This document shows, one piece after another, positions 6,853 through 15,143 of a stretch of 64,000 nucleotides of DNA. The first letter of the stretch is position 1; the number at the start of each line of letters is the position of its first letter. Below the pieces are notes generated by a model that was not told the origin of the DNA, did no database searches, and saw only the letters and a program-made list of their open reading frames with translations. The translations under genes and the position numbers were made by a program. This stretch comes from Flavobacteriaceae bacterium NBU2973. Lineage in GTDB: Bacteria > Bacteroidota > Bacteroidia > Flavobacteriales > Flavobacteriaceae. The stretch is from the NCBI GenBank assembly GCA_026162565.1, contig JAOEIQ010000003.1:1-64000 (forward strand), written 5' to 3'.

Positions 6853-8348
6853 TGAGAATATACATACCTGAAAACTTGGATATATTCGAGTTAACGCACA
6901 ATAATCCGCCAAGTTTTAAACCTTATAAGTTAGACAAGCTATGTTATATCCTGCATTTAATAAATGCTATTCCATTAATGGATAAGAATATTCAGGGCGA
7001 AGATTTTGTGCCTATCAACGCAAAAAAATTGCAGGATAAAATACAGAACTATAAAAAGTATCTTAACTATTTAGAAAGCGATTTACAAATTATTGAGTCC
7101 GATAATCATTATGTGGTTGGAGAAAAATCAAAAGGATTTCGATTTATTGAGAGATACAGAACACCTGTAAAATCAATGCAAGTTGAAGACTTCACTTTTA
7201 GAAACAAATTAAAAGCCCATAAAAATCGTAAAATAGAGTCGGTTAAACATCTTGGCTTTTTAACAAAGTGGTTTAATGATAAACTACGAATTGATTATGA
7301 TTACATAGATGACTTTTTAGTTCAAGAGCATAATTTAAAAATAAAAGATAAAGCACTTTGGGAGTACGACAGAGTAAGAAAAAAATATAAGCATCCAACA
7401 AATCAAATGGTACACGCTCAAATGAGCGCACAAAGGTTAAAATGGCAAGATTATAATTTGATGTTGGATGATAATGTATATCGCTTTCATACCAATTTGA
7501 CCAATATGCCAAGTCGAATTAGAAATGCTGTTACGTATGATGGCCAAAAATTAATTTCGTTAGATATTAAAAACAGTCAACCCTATTTAAGTACTATTTT
7601 GTTGAGTCGTGATTTTTGGATAGTGCAAAAATTTGAGCGAAATAAGAATAACTCATTGTCGATTGCTTTTGATGAACCGCAGAGTCGCTATTTTTCTTAT
7701 CTTAATAAAATAAATAAGGTTTTCAATGAAATAAAGAGTGATACATTAAATATTTCACATATAAATATTCATAACAATGATTCTTACATTATGTTAGGAG
7801 AAATCCCCCAATCCCTTATAAATAATGAGTTTCAAGACTATATTGATTTAGTAGTATCTGGAAAGTTATATGAGTTTTTAGAGGATGCCTTTTTACAGGA
7901 ATTAGGTATTGAATTAAAAGACCGCAAAGAAGTTAAAGCAGCAGTTTTTCAAGTGTTGTTTACATCCAACCAATTTAAGGGGCAAGCAGAAGCAGCACCC
8001 AAAAGGTTATTTGAGCAAAAGTTTAAAGCGGTGTTTGATGTATTTGCTAAAATAAAAAGTAAGGACAAATCTTTACTTCCAAGATTATTACAGAGCATAG
8101 AGAGTCATTTAATGATTAACATCATAGCAAAGCGTGTTTCAGAAGGATATCCATTAGCACCTATATACACTATTCACGATAGCATATCTACTACTGAAGA
8201 ATATGTAGAAGTAGTTGAGCAGATTATGATGGAAGAGTTAACCAAGGCTATTGGTCATCCACCAACAATAAAACAAGAGGTATGGTGTAAAAGCAATATG
8301 GTAAAGCATCTTGAAACTTTAAAGGAGAAAGCAAAGGTTGTCGCTTAA
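6852..8348 (+). CDS. Superfamily-A polymerase-like replication protein (TV-Pol-like)
   Basis: 498 residues. Three palm/fingers motifs of family A polymerases can be read in order. Motif A is SLDIKNSQPYL with D238. Motif B is R358-KEV-K362-AAV-F366-QVL-F370, matching the O-helix pattern RxxxKxxxFxxxY/F and aligning with AKAINFGLIYG of DNA polymerase I. Motif C is IYTIHDSI with H442-D443, as in VHDE. There is no 5'- or 3'-exonuclease domain; the N-terminal 230 residues are helical and unrecognised. This set resembles the transposon-virus polymerases (TV-Pol) of mobile elements, which are thought to combine primase and polymerase activity. I infer that it replicates the excised element. It is coupled to the preceding HTH gene. 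Confidence 0.72.
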   Translation: MRIYIPENLDIFELTHNNPPSFKPYKLDKLCYILHLINAIPLMDKNIQGEDFVPINAKKLQDKIQNYKKYLNYLESDLQIIESDNHYVVGEKSKGFRFIERYRTPVKSMQVEDFTFRNKLKAHKNRKIESVKHLGFLTKWFNDKLRIDYDYIDDFLVQEHNLKIKDKALWEYDRVRKKYKHPTNQMVHAQMSAQRLKWQDYNLMLDDNVYRFHTNLTNMPSRIRNAVTYDGQKLISLDIKNSQPYLSTILLSRDFWIVQKFERNKNNSLSIAFDEPQSRYFSYLNKINKVFNEIKSDTLNISHINIHNNDSYIMLGEIPQSLINNEFQDYIDLVVSGKLYEFLEDAFLQELGIELKDRKEVKAAVFQVLFTSNQFKGQAEAAPKRLFEQKFKAVFDVFAKIKSKDKSLLPRLLQSIESHLMINIIAKRVSEGYPLAPIYTIHDSISTTEEYVEVVEQIMMEELTKAIGHPPTIKQEVWCKSNMVKHLETLKEKAKVVA

Positions 8349-8358
8349 ATAAAATAAT

Positions 8359-8373
8359 TGCACAACCATTGCA
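8359..8373. promoter_or_regulatory. Candidate operator TGCA-N7-TGCA (copy 1)
   Basis: TGCACAACCATTGCA; 13 of 15 bases recur at 11375-11389 (TGCACTTCCATTGCA). Both copies lie 25-40 bp before a cargo start codon and both are followed by ATTAAATT. The Fur-family regulator encoded between them is the obvious candidate ligand; this is inference. Confidence 0.45.
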
Positions 8374-8385
8374 TCATTAAATTTT

Positions 8386-8393
8386 TATCTTTG
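8386..8393 (+). promoter_or_regulatory. -7 box of the first cargo operon
   Basis: TATCTTTG fits TAnnTTTG exactly. No good TTTG lies 19 bp upstream; the TGCA operator occupies that area, which suggests an activated or metal-regulated promoter. Transcription would start about at the GTG of the next gene. Confidence 0.5.
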
Positions 8394-8398
8394 TACTT

Positions 8399-8719
8399 GT
8401 GAAATTTGTAACAATCATATTATCATTAATTATACTATTGCTTTCAGCAAAGCCTTGTTCTGATGGGCAAAATATAGAAGACCAGCAGCATCAAGACGAG
8501 ATAAGTACAAATCATAATCATCAAGAAGATAGCGACGATTCTTGTCCTGTAACTTGTATTTGTAATTGTTGCGGTATGACAATTACTTACGAACCCATCA
8601 AGACATTTGATTTAAAACTTAATATTGAAATCTCAACGGATTTAATTTCTACATATCAACCTATTTACGGGTTTAATTTCCTTTCCAATATTTGGCATCC
8701 GCCACAAGTAATCAGCTAA
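8399..8719 (+). CDS. Small exported Cys/His-rich protein (DUF6660-like)
   Basis: 106 residues with a GTG start at 8399; no other plausible start precedes the hydrophobic stretch. A signal peptide (residues 1-20) is followed by a His/Asp-rich linker with an HNHQ segment and then a CPVTCICNCC cluster. The make-up (six Cys, five of them within 10 residues) suggests periplasmic binding of a soft metal such as Cu, Hg or Cd. It matches my recollection of DUF6660 proteins found in Bacteroidota metal loci, but the family name is not certain. It opens the operon of the TonB receptor 49 bp downstream. Confidence 0.65.
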   Translation: MKFVTIILSLIILLLSAKPCSDGQNIEDQQHQDEISTNHNHQEDSDDSCPVTCICNCCGMTITYEPIKTFDLKLNIEISTDLISTYQPIYGFNFLSNIWHPPQVIS

Positions 8720-8768
8720 AACAAATCGATTTTAAATCAATTATTTAGTTAATTACAAATACAATTCA

Positions 8769-10955
8769 ATGAATAAATACCTATTGAGCATAAAGCTCAT
8801 ATTAATACTTTGCCTATCGTTACAGGCACAAACATCAGACATACAAATAAAAGTCCTAACAGAAGCTGAAAACGAGCCTTTATTGGGCGCAACGGTTTAT
8901 TTTGAAGCATTAGAAAAAGGAGCAGTAACCGATTTTGATGGTATTGCAACTTTTACAGAAATACCAGATGGTCAGCATCAAATAATAATTTCCTTTTTAG
9001 GCTTTGAAGCATTTGAGACAACAATTCAAATTCCAAGTAATACAGCGTTAGTCTTTAAATTAAAAGAAGGTGGTAATCAATTAGATGCTGTAGTACTGCA
9101 ATCTTCAAGAAGTACGAGAACCGTTAGAAAAATACCGACACGTATAGAGTTTATAGGTGCAGAGGAATTAGGAGAAAAAGCAATAATGAATCCTACTAAT
9201 ATTTCTATGGTGCTTCGTGAAAGCACAGGAATACAAATGCAACAAACATCATTAAGTAGTGGGAGTACCAATATTCGTATTCAAGGTTTAGATGGTAGGT
9301 ACACACAGCTTTTAAGAGATGGATTTCCATTATATGGTGGTTTCTCAAGTGGGTTAAGTATTTTACAAATACCACCTTTAGACTTACAACAATTTGAAAT
9401 TATTAAAGGAAGTTCGTCAACACTTTATGGTGGAGGTGCTATTGCAGGATTAGTAAATATGGTATCTAAAACACCAGATGAAGAACCTGCATTAGATATT
9501 ATGCTAACTCAAACCCAAGCGTTAGGAAGTACTGCCAATGTATTTTATAGCAAACGAAATGAAAAATTCGGTGTATCACTTTATGGTTCTGGTCATTACC
9601 AAAAAGCATACGACCCAGAAGATGATGGCTTTAGTAACCTACCAAAAACAACATCAATTTCATTCAATCCAAAATTATTTTATTATCCATCAGATAAAAC
9701 AACACTTTGGTTTGGATTAAACGGAACGTACGATGATAGAATTGGTGGAGATATTACCAAAATTGAAAGTGGTGAAGAAGGTATTCATCAATATACAGAA
9801 GAAAACAATTCAAAACGATTAAGCAGTCAATTGGTATATCAAACACAATTAGATTCCGTTAGTTCAGTAGAGTTTAAAAATAGTGTCTCTTTTTTCGATA
9901 GGAATTTAACCGTTCCGGATTTCAATTTTGATGGCAAACAGACAAATACGTTTACTGAAATCACATATAATACAGCATCAGAAAAAACGGATTGGATAGT
10001 TGGAGCTAATCTTTATACCTCAAATTTCGATGAAAATGATAACGCACCACTACAGAGAGACCAAAAAGATGTAACCTTTGGCGCATTTGCAAATAATATT
10101 TATGATTTATCAGATAATTGGATATTAGAAACAGGATTAAGAGCAGATTATAATACGGATTTCGGTTTCTTTCCACTTCCAAGAATTTCATTACTTTATA
10201 AAAACAATAGTGGATTTTCAAGTAGAATTGGTGGAGGTTTAGGGTATAAGATTCCTGATATTTTTACAGAAGAAGCAGAGTATATCAATTTTGAAAATGT
10301 GCTTGCTATAGATAAATCTACAGTAGATGCAGAACGTTCTTATGGTGTTAATTTCGATGTGAATTATCAAACACGATTATCGGATGAGATTGGTTTTTCC
10401 ATAAACCAATTATTCTATGTGACTGCTATTAATGATGGACTGCTTTTAAATTCTACAGATAACGGTTTATTTCAGTTTGAAAATGCACCAGATGAAATCT
10501 TTAGCAAAGGAGCAGAAACCAATATTAAGTTTACTTACAAAGACTTTAGATGGTTTTTAAACTATGCGCTTATTGATACCAAACTAAATTATTTACCTGG
10601 CAATCCACAAAAGCCATTAACAGCAAAGCATAACGCAGGTAGTGTTTTAATGTACGAATCTGAAAAATGGCGTATTGGTTATGAAACCTTTTATACAGGA
10701 AAACAATTCTTATCCAATGGTACAGAAACTACAGACTTTGTAACTATGGGTTTATTGGTGATGCGTAATTTTAAATTAGGAAGTGTATTTGTGAATTTTG
10801 AGAATTTTACAGATAGAAGACAAAGCAGGTTTTCACCTTTGGTTTTACCACCTCACGAAAATCCTGTTTTCCCAGAAATATATGCGCCAACAGATGGTTT
10901 TATATTTAGTGTAGGACTTATTATTAAACCATTTGGAAACGAACACCACGATTAA
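8769..10955 (+). CDS. TonB-dependent outer-membrane receptor, metal locus
   Basis: 728 residues. A signal peptide (cleavage near residue 20, LQAQ) leads into a carboxypeptidase-regulatory-like beta domain (about 25-100), a plug domain (about 115-235, with IRIQGLDGRYTQLLRDGFPLYGG) and a 22-strand-type barrel to the C-terminus. It is of the BtuB/FepA class rather than a SusC-like receptor, and shorter. Lying between the Cys-rich protein and the Fur regulator, it probably moves a metal or metallophore across the outer membrane. The next gene starts 2 bp after its stop. Confidence 0.9.
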   Translation: MNKYLLSIKLILILCLSLQAQTSDIQIKVLTEAENEPLLGATVYFEALEKGAVTDFDGIATFTEIPDGQHQIIISFLGFEAFETTIQIPSNTALVFKLKEGGNQLDAVVLQSSRSTRTVRKIPTRIEFIGAEELGEKAIMNPTNISMVLRESTGIQMQQTSLSSGSTNIRIQGLDGRYTQLLRDGFPLYGGFSSGLSILQIPPLDLQQFEIIKGSSSTLYGGGAIAGLVNMVSKTPDEEPALDIMLTQTQALGSTANVFYSKRNEKFGVSLYGSGHYQKAYDPEDDGFSNLPKTTSISFNPKLFYYPSDKTTLWFGLNGTYDDRIGGDITKIESGEEGIHQYTEENNSKRLSSQLVYQTQLDSVSSVEFKNSVSFFDRNLTVPDFNFDGKQTNTFTEITYNTASEKTDWIVGANLYTSNFDENDNAPLQRDQKDVTFGAFANNIYDLSDNWILETGLRADYNTDFGFFPLPRISLLYKNNSGFSSRIGGGLGYKIPDIFTEEAEYINFENVLAIDKSTVDAERSYGVNFDVNYQTRLSDEIGFSINQLFYVTAINDGLLLNSTDNGLFQFENAPDEIFSKGAETNIKFTYKDFRWFLNYALIDTKLNYLPGNPQKPLTAKHNAGSVLMYESEKWRIGYETFYTGKQFLSNGTETTDFVTMGLLVMRNFKLGSVFVNFENFTDRRQSRFSPLVLPPHENPVFPEIYAPTDGFIFSVGLIIKPFGNEHHD

Positions 10956-10957
10956 TT

Positions 10958-11371
10958 ATGGAAACAATAGAACAATTATTAGAGTCAAAAGATATTCGCA
11001 TAACGGCAATGCGTTTGCTTATATATAAGTTTCTTGCAGAAAAAGAGATAGCAGTAACATTGAGTGACATTGAAAATGCTTTTGAAAAAGCAGATAGAAC
11101 TACCTTATACAGAACTATTAAAACTTTTGAAGAAAAGGATATTGTACATCAAATTGATGATGGCACAGGAATTACTAAATATGCATTGTGTGAACAAGGT
11201 TGTAGTTGTGATATAAAAACAGATTTACACTTACACTTCCATTGTAACAATTGCAATGAAACCATTTGCCTAACAAACCATAAAATCCCTCAAATTAAAG
11301 TGCCTGATGGCTTTGTTTCGGAAAATGTAAACTTGGTTGTAAAAGGTATATGTGATAAGTGTAGTGGATAA
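10958..11371 (+). CDS. Fur-family metal-responsive repressor
   Basis: 137 residues, normal Fur length. The N-terminal winged HTH includes RITAMRLLIYKFL and DRTTLYRTIKTFEEKDIVHQ. The C-terminal dimer domain has the HLHFHCNNCNETICL metal site and a final CDKC pair, so two CxxC motifs can form a structural zinc site. The metal sensed cannot be read from sequence; Fur, Zur and PerR types are all possible. It is the only transcription factor of the cargo and probably controls the TGCA-N7-TGCA promoters at 8359 and 11375. Confidence 0.88.
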   Translation: METIEQLLESKDIRITAMRLLIYKFLAEKEIAVTLSDIENAFEKADRTTLYRTIKTFEEKDIVHQIDDGTGITKYALCEQGCSCDIKTDLHLHFHCNNCNETICLTNHKIPQIKVPDGFVSENVNLVVKGICDKCSG

Positions 11372-11374
11372 CAA

Positions 11375-11389
11375 ATGCACTTCCATTGC
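11375..11389. promoter_or_regulatory. Candidate operator TGCA-N7-TGCA (copy 2)
   Basis: TGCACTTCCATTGCA, 4 bp after the Fur-gene stop and 38 bp before the DUF3703 ATG. It matches copy 1 (8359-8373) at 13 of 15 positions. A TACTTTTA -7-like box follows at 11404-11411. Confidence 0.45.
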
Positions 11390-11427
11390 ACTTACTATTA
11401 AATTACTTTTATCCAAAATTAGTGGAT

Positions 11428-11790
11428 ATGAAGTTTAATACTAAAATACCTAAACATCTTAAACAGGCTTATAACGAAGAAATAAAACAATACAGTTTAT
11501 GTTTAGAAAATAAACAGTTTGGTTATGCTTGGTTTCATTTAGAGCGTAGTCATATAATAGGACAGTCTTATCCTATAGAACATACCTATTCACATTGGCT
11601 AATGCTAAAATTTGGATTTAGACAAAAAGATACTAAAGAAGTAATAGGTCAAATAGTTAGGTTGTTTGTGGGTGGCTGGAAATCATTTATAAATCACGTT
11701 CCACTTGGTAATACTGGTGGCGCAAACGTACCACCATTAAAACGTATGCCTATTCCAAAAGACATTGAAAAATTATTAGATATAGAATGA
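11428..11790 (+). CDS. DUF3703 family protein
   Basis: 120 residues from the ATG at 11428. An upstream in-frame ATG at 11386 overlaps the candidate operator and would add residues not typical of the family. Features are the FNTKIPKHLKQAYNEEI start, ERSHIIGQ and a GNTGGANV motif with conserved Pro and Arg near the end. DUF3703 proteins are cytoplasmic, unknown in function and repeatedly found with mercury or other metal transport genes. Its stop overlaps the merTP start (ATGA). Confidence 0.82.
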   Translation: MKFNTKIPKHLKQAYNEEIKQYSLCLENKQFGYAWFHLERSHIIGQSYPIEHTYSHWLMLKFGFRQKDTKEVIGQIVRLFVGGWKSFINHVPLGNTGGANVPPLKRMPIPKDIEKLLDIE

Positions 11791-12380
11791 AAAATAAATT
11801 AGCGGTTACAAGTATCCTAACAGCAATCACAGCTTCATTGTGTTGCATCACACCTGTTTTGGCATTAATTGCAGGAACAAGTGGTGTAGCTTCAACTTTT
11901 TCTTGGATAGAACCATTTAGACCTTACTTAATAGGGCTAACTATATTAGTTCTTCTCTTTGCTTGGTATCAAAAATTAAAACCAGAAAAAGAAATCGACT
12001 GTGAATGTGAAACGGATAAAGAACCAAAATTTATGCAGTCAAAAACCTTTTTAGGCATTGTAACAGCTTTTGCAATTGTGATGTTGGCTTTCCCATACTA
12101 CTCAAGTATGTTATATCCAAAAACCGAAAAACAAATCATAATAGTTGATAAATCAAATATAAAAACAATAGAGTATAAAATAAGTGGAATGACTTGTGCC
12201 AGTTGTGAAGCACACGTTAACCACGAAGTAAATAAACTTAACGGAATTGTAAACTCAAAAACATCATACGAAAATGGTAACGCAATCATTGAGTTTGACG
12301 AAACTAAAACCAATGAATTGGAGATTGAGAAAGCAATTAACGCAACAGGTTATAAAGTAACTAACAAAAAAGAAAATTAA
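11787..12380 (+). CDS. merTP: MerTP: fused mercuric-ion transporter and HMA domain
   Basis: 197 residues. The MerT part has three hydrophobic segments; the first carries the vicinal pair C19-C20 (SLCCITPVLALIAG) that receives Hg(II). A Cys pair (CECE) lies in the cytoplasmic loop near residue 70. The C-terminal part is an HMA domain with GMTCASC (C137, C140), equivalent to MerP. Known MerTP imports Hg(II) for reduction by MerA, but no merA is visible here, so uptake may serve sensing or another metal. It overlaps both neighbouring genes by 4 bp or less. Confidence 0.88.
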   Translation: MKNKLAVTSILTAITASLCCITPVLALIAGTSGVASTFSWIEPFRPYLIGLTILVLLFAWYQKLKPEKEIDCECETDKEPKFMQSKTFLGIVTAFAIVMLAFPYYSSMLYPKTEKQIIIVDKSNIKTIEYKISGMTCASCEAHVNHEVNKLNGIVNSKTSYENGNAIIEFDETKTNELEIEKAINATGYKVTNKKEN

Positions 12381-12586
12381 TGAAAACCATATTAAAATCG
12401 GAAATCACTTGCCCTAACTGCGGACATAAAAAAGTAGAAGATATGCCAACAAATGCTTGTCAATTCTTCTACGAGTGTGAGCATTGTAAAACGGTTCTAA
12501 AACCAAACGAAGGTGATTGTTGTGTGTATTGTTCTTATGGAACAGTTCCCTGTCCACCAATTCAAGAAAATAAAAGTTGTTGTTAA
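12380..12586 (+). CDS. GDCCVxC-motif small protein
   Basis: 68 residues with ten Cys. A CPNCG knuckle at the N-terminus is followed by CEHC, the signature GDCCVYCSYGTVPCPP and a C-terminal CC. In other organisms some members of this family carry selenocysteine in the GDCC motif; here the codon is TGT, so this is the Cys form. It is probably a cytoplasmic metal- or thiol-handling protein of the mer-like module. The start overlaps the merTP stop. Confidence 0.85.
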   Translation: MKTILKSEITCPNCGHKKVEDMPTNACQFFYECEHCKTVLKPNEGDCCVYCSYGTVPCPPIQENKSCC

Positions 12587-12596
12587 AACTAACTTG

Positions 12597-14549
12597 ATGA
12601 AAAAAAAGAAAGTCAATTTAAGAGATTTAAAACCAAATTCAGAAGAACAACATTCTCACGATGATGGTCACGACCACGGAAATGGAAGTGCATTCAAAAC
12701 ATACATTCCAGCACTTATAAGTTTTGTGATGCTAATCGTAGGAATTGCTGTAGATTATTTTGATGCCATTCCTCAATTTGAAGGATGGATTCGAGTAGTT
12801 TGGTACACTTTAGCATATATTCCAGTTGGGTTTCCTGTAATTAAAGAAGGATGGAAAAGTCTTATAAAAGGCGATGTTTTTACCGAGTTCTTTTTAATGT
12901 CTATTGCCACCATTGGTGCGTTTATCATTGGTGAATATCCTGAAGGTGTGGCAGTAATGCTATTTTATGCAGTAGGAGAATTATTTCAAAACGCAGCAGT
13001 TAATAGAGCAAAAGGAAATATTAAAGCCTTATTAGATGTTAGGCCAAAAGAAGCCAATGTATTTCGTGATGGTGATTATATAAGTGTATCGCCCGAAGCT
13101 GTAAATATTGGCGAGAAAATACAAATTCGAGTAGGTGAAAAAATTCCATTGGATGGTATTTTATTATCCGAAAAAGCATCTCTAAACACCGCAGCATTAA
13201 CAGGAGAAAGCAAACCAGATTCTATTCAGAAAGATGCAAAGGTTTATGCAGGTAGTATTAATTTAGAAAGCGTTATTGAAGTTGAGGTAACCAACATCTT
13301 TGAAGATAGTTCTATTGCGAGAATATTAGACTTGGTTCAAAATGCAACAGCTCGTAAGTCTAAAACAGAATTGTTTATCAGACAGTTTGCTCGTATCTAC
13401 ACACCAATTGTAGTGTTTTTAGCTATTGGTGTTACTTTTATACCTTACTTTTTTGTAGATGATTATGTATTTAGAGATTGGTTATACAGAGCATTAATTT
13501 TCTTGGTAATATCTTGTCCTTGTGCGTTAGTGATTTCAATACCATTAGGTTATTTCGGTGGTTTGGGAGCAGCTTCAAAAAATGGAATTTTATTTAAAGG
13601 TGCTTCATTTTTAGATGCAATGACCAAGATAAATACTTTGGTAATGGACAAAACAGGAACCGTTACCAAAGGTGTTTTTAAAATCAAAGAAGTAAAAGCA
13701 ATCGGTTGGAAAGAAACCGAATTTATGCAATATTTAATGGCGATGGAAGAACAATCCACGCATCCAATAGCTAAAGCCATAATGGTATATAAAGGAACTG
13801 AAAATAGCTATGAAGCAAAAGAAGTTTCTGAAATTGCTGGTAAAGGATTAAAAGGTATAGTAAACGATAAAACTGTTTTAGTAGGTAACAAAGCCTTGAT
13901 GACTACCAATAGTATTGATATTCCAAGTGAAACGGAAACTATTGTAGAATCTATAGTATTAGTTGCAATCGATAATCAATTTGCAGGTTATGTAGTAATA
14001 GCGGATGAATTAAAAGAGGATGCAAAAGAAACTATTACAGAATTACACAAAGTAGGCATTAAAAATATTATGATGCTTTCCGGTGATAAAGATTCCATTA
14101 CGCAACAAGTCGCTAAAGAGTTGAATATCGAAAATGCTAAAGGTGGTTTACTACCAGAAGATAAATTAAACGAAGTTGAAATTTTAAAGAAAAATCCTGA
14201 AAACAAAATAGCCTTTATAGGTGATGGTATTAACGATGCACCAGTTTTAGCAGCGAGTAACGTTGGTATTGCAATGGGTGGTTTAGGTAGTGATGTAGCT
14301 ATTGAAACAGCAGACGTTATAATTCAAACAGACCAGCCTTCAAAAGTAGTTAGAGCCATTAAAATAAGTCGTTCTACAAGAAAAATTGTTTGGCAGAATA
14401 TCATTTTAGCGTTTGGAGTTAAAGTTATTGTATTGATATTAGGAGCAGGTGGTTTAGCCACAATGTGGGAAGCAGTTTTTGCAGATGTAGGAGTAGCATT
14501 ATTAGCAATTTTAAATGCAGTTAGATTACAACGAATGAGTTGGGATTAA
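12597..14549 (+). CDS. P1B-type metal-exporting ATPase (Zn/Cd/Pb class)
   Basis: 650 residues from the ATG at 12597. A longer reading from 12513 would run through the preceding gene and is rejected. A His-rich start (HSHDDGHDHGNG) replaces an N-terminal HMA domain. The membrane metal site is C307-P-C309, the phosphorylated Asp is D351 in DKTGT, and GDGIND forms the hinge. Lys in the penultimate helix and D-x-G in the last (FADVGVALL) are the P1B-2 marks of Zn, Cd and Pb pumps such as ZntA and CadA. It should export divalent metal from cytoplasm to periplasm, where the RND pump takes over. Confidence 0.92.
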   Translation: MKKKKVNLRDLKPNSEEQHSHDDGHDHGNGSAFKTYIPALISFVMLIVGIAVDYFDAIPQFEGWIRVVWYTLAYIPVGFPVIKEGWKSLIKGDVFTEFFLMSIATIGAFIIGEYPEGVAVMLFYAVGELFQNAAVNRAKGNIKALLDVRPKEANVFRDGDYISVSPEAVNIGEKIQIRVGEKIPLDGILLSEKASLNTAALTGESKPDSIQKDAKVYAGSINLESVIEVEVTNIFEDSSIARILDLVQNATARKSKTELFIRQFARIYTPIVVFLAIGVTFIPYFFVDDYVFRDWLYRALIFLVISCPCALVISIPLGYFGGLGAASKNGILFKGASFLDAMTKINTLVMDKTGTVTKGVFKIKEVKAIGWKETEFMQYLMAMEEQSTHPIAKAIMVYKGTENSYEAKEVSEIAGKGLKGIVNDKTVLVGNKALMTTNSIDIPSETETIVESIVLVAIDNQFAGYVVIADELKEDAKETITELHKVGIKNIMMLSGDKDSITQQVAKELNIENAKGGLLPEDKLNEVEILKKNPENKIAFIGDGINDAPVLAASNVGIAMGGLGSDVAIETADVIIQTDQPSKVVRAIKISRSTRKIVWQNIILAFGVKVIVLILGAGGLATMWEAVFADVGVALLAILNAVRLQRMSWD

Positions 14550-14620
14550 GCAGATTATTCAATTAAACTTCTGTTAAACAAAATCAATAGTTGTTAAAAT
14601 TTCGTAACTTCGCAATCAAT

Positions 14621-15034
14621 ATGAAGCAGTTTTTCCATAAAATAATGTCTTTAGCAATGGCTTTTGTAGTGTTATGCTCTACAATGTCATTTACTGTGAA
14701 TATACATTATTGTGGAGATACTTTAGTAGAAACTGCTATCTTTCAAAAAGCCAAAGGGTGCGGAATGGAAATGGAAAAGCCTTCAACCGAAGGATGTTCT
14801 ATTACCAAGAAAAATTGTTGTGATGATGAACAATTAGCAATTGAAGGTCAAGACGAATTACAATTGCAAGTTGACAAAATCTCATTTGAGCAACAGGTAT
14901 TCATCGCTTCATTTGTTTATACTTTTATTAACCTTTTTGAAGGTTTAGACAATAATGTATCTACTTACGAAGAATATAAACCGCCACTCGTCGTCAGGCA
15001 ACTCTACAAGATTGACGAGACATACTTAATTTGA
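14621..15034 (+). CDS. HYC_CC_PP-type small exported protein
   Basis: 137 residues from the ATG at 14621 (an earlier in-frame ATG at 14591 lacks a proper signal start). A signal peptide is followed by HYCGDTLV, KGCGMEME, a KNCCDDE pair and a late PPLV, the HYC, CC and PP marks of this Bacteroidota family. A central hydrophobic segment is present at about 95-110. The Cys arrangement implies periplasmic metal binding. It precedes the efflux pump and, like the first cargo gene, opens a transcription unit. Confidence 0.82.
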   Translation: MKQFFHKIMSLAMAFVVLCSTMSFTVNIHYCGDTLVETAIFQKAKGCGMEMEKPSTEGCSITKKNCCDDEQLAIEGQDELQLQVDKISFEQQVFIASFVYTFINLFEGLDNNVSTYEEYKPPLVVRQLYKIDETYLI

Positions 15035-15054
15035 TTTTTAAACAATAGACTCTT

Positions 15055-15117
15055 TTATCCTATGACTGCAATGTCGTAAGGATAATTTGCTGTATTCGGT
15101 GTTTTTCAAACACCAAT
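15055..15117 (+). promoter_or_regulatory. Leader hairpins before the efflux-pump gene
   Basis: Two inverted repeats lie between the HYC protein and czcA. The first pairs TTATCCT with AGGATAA around an inner GAC/GTC (about 15055-15086). The second is GGTGTTTTTCAAACACC (about 15100-15116). Neither is followed by a T run, so they are not simple terminators. CAATGTC occurs near both. Confidence 0.35.
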
Positions 15118-15143
15118 GTCTAATTGTTTAATTATCAAAGCCA

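Noticed and set aside
12513-12596. Longer N-terminus for the P-type ATPase
   Set aside because: It would overlap the GDCCVxC gene almost to its middle; the ATG at 12597 gives a normal His-rich start.
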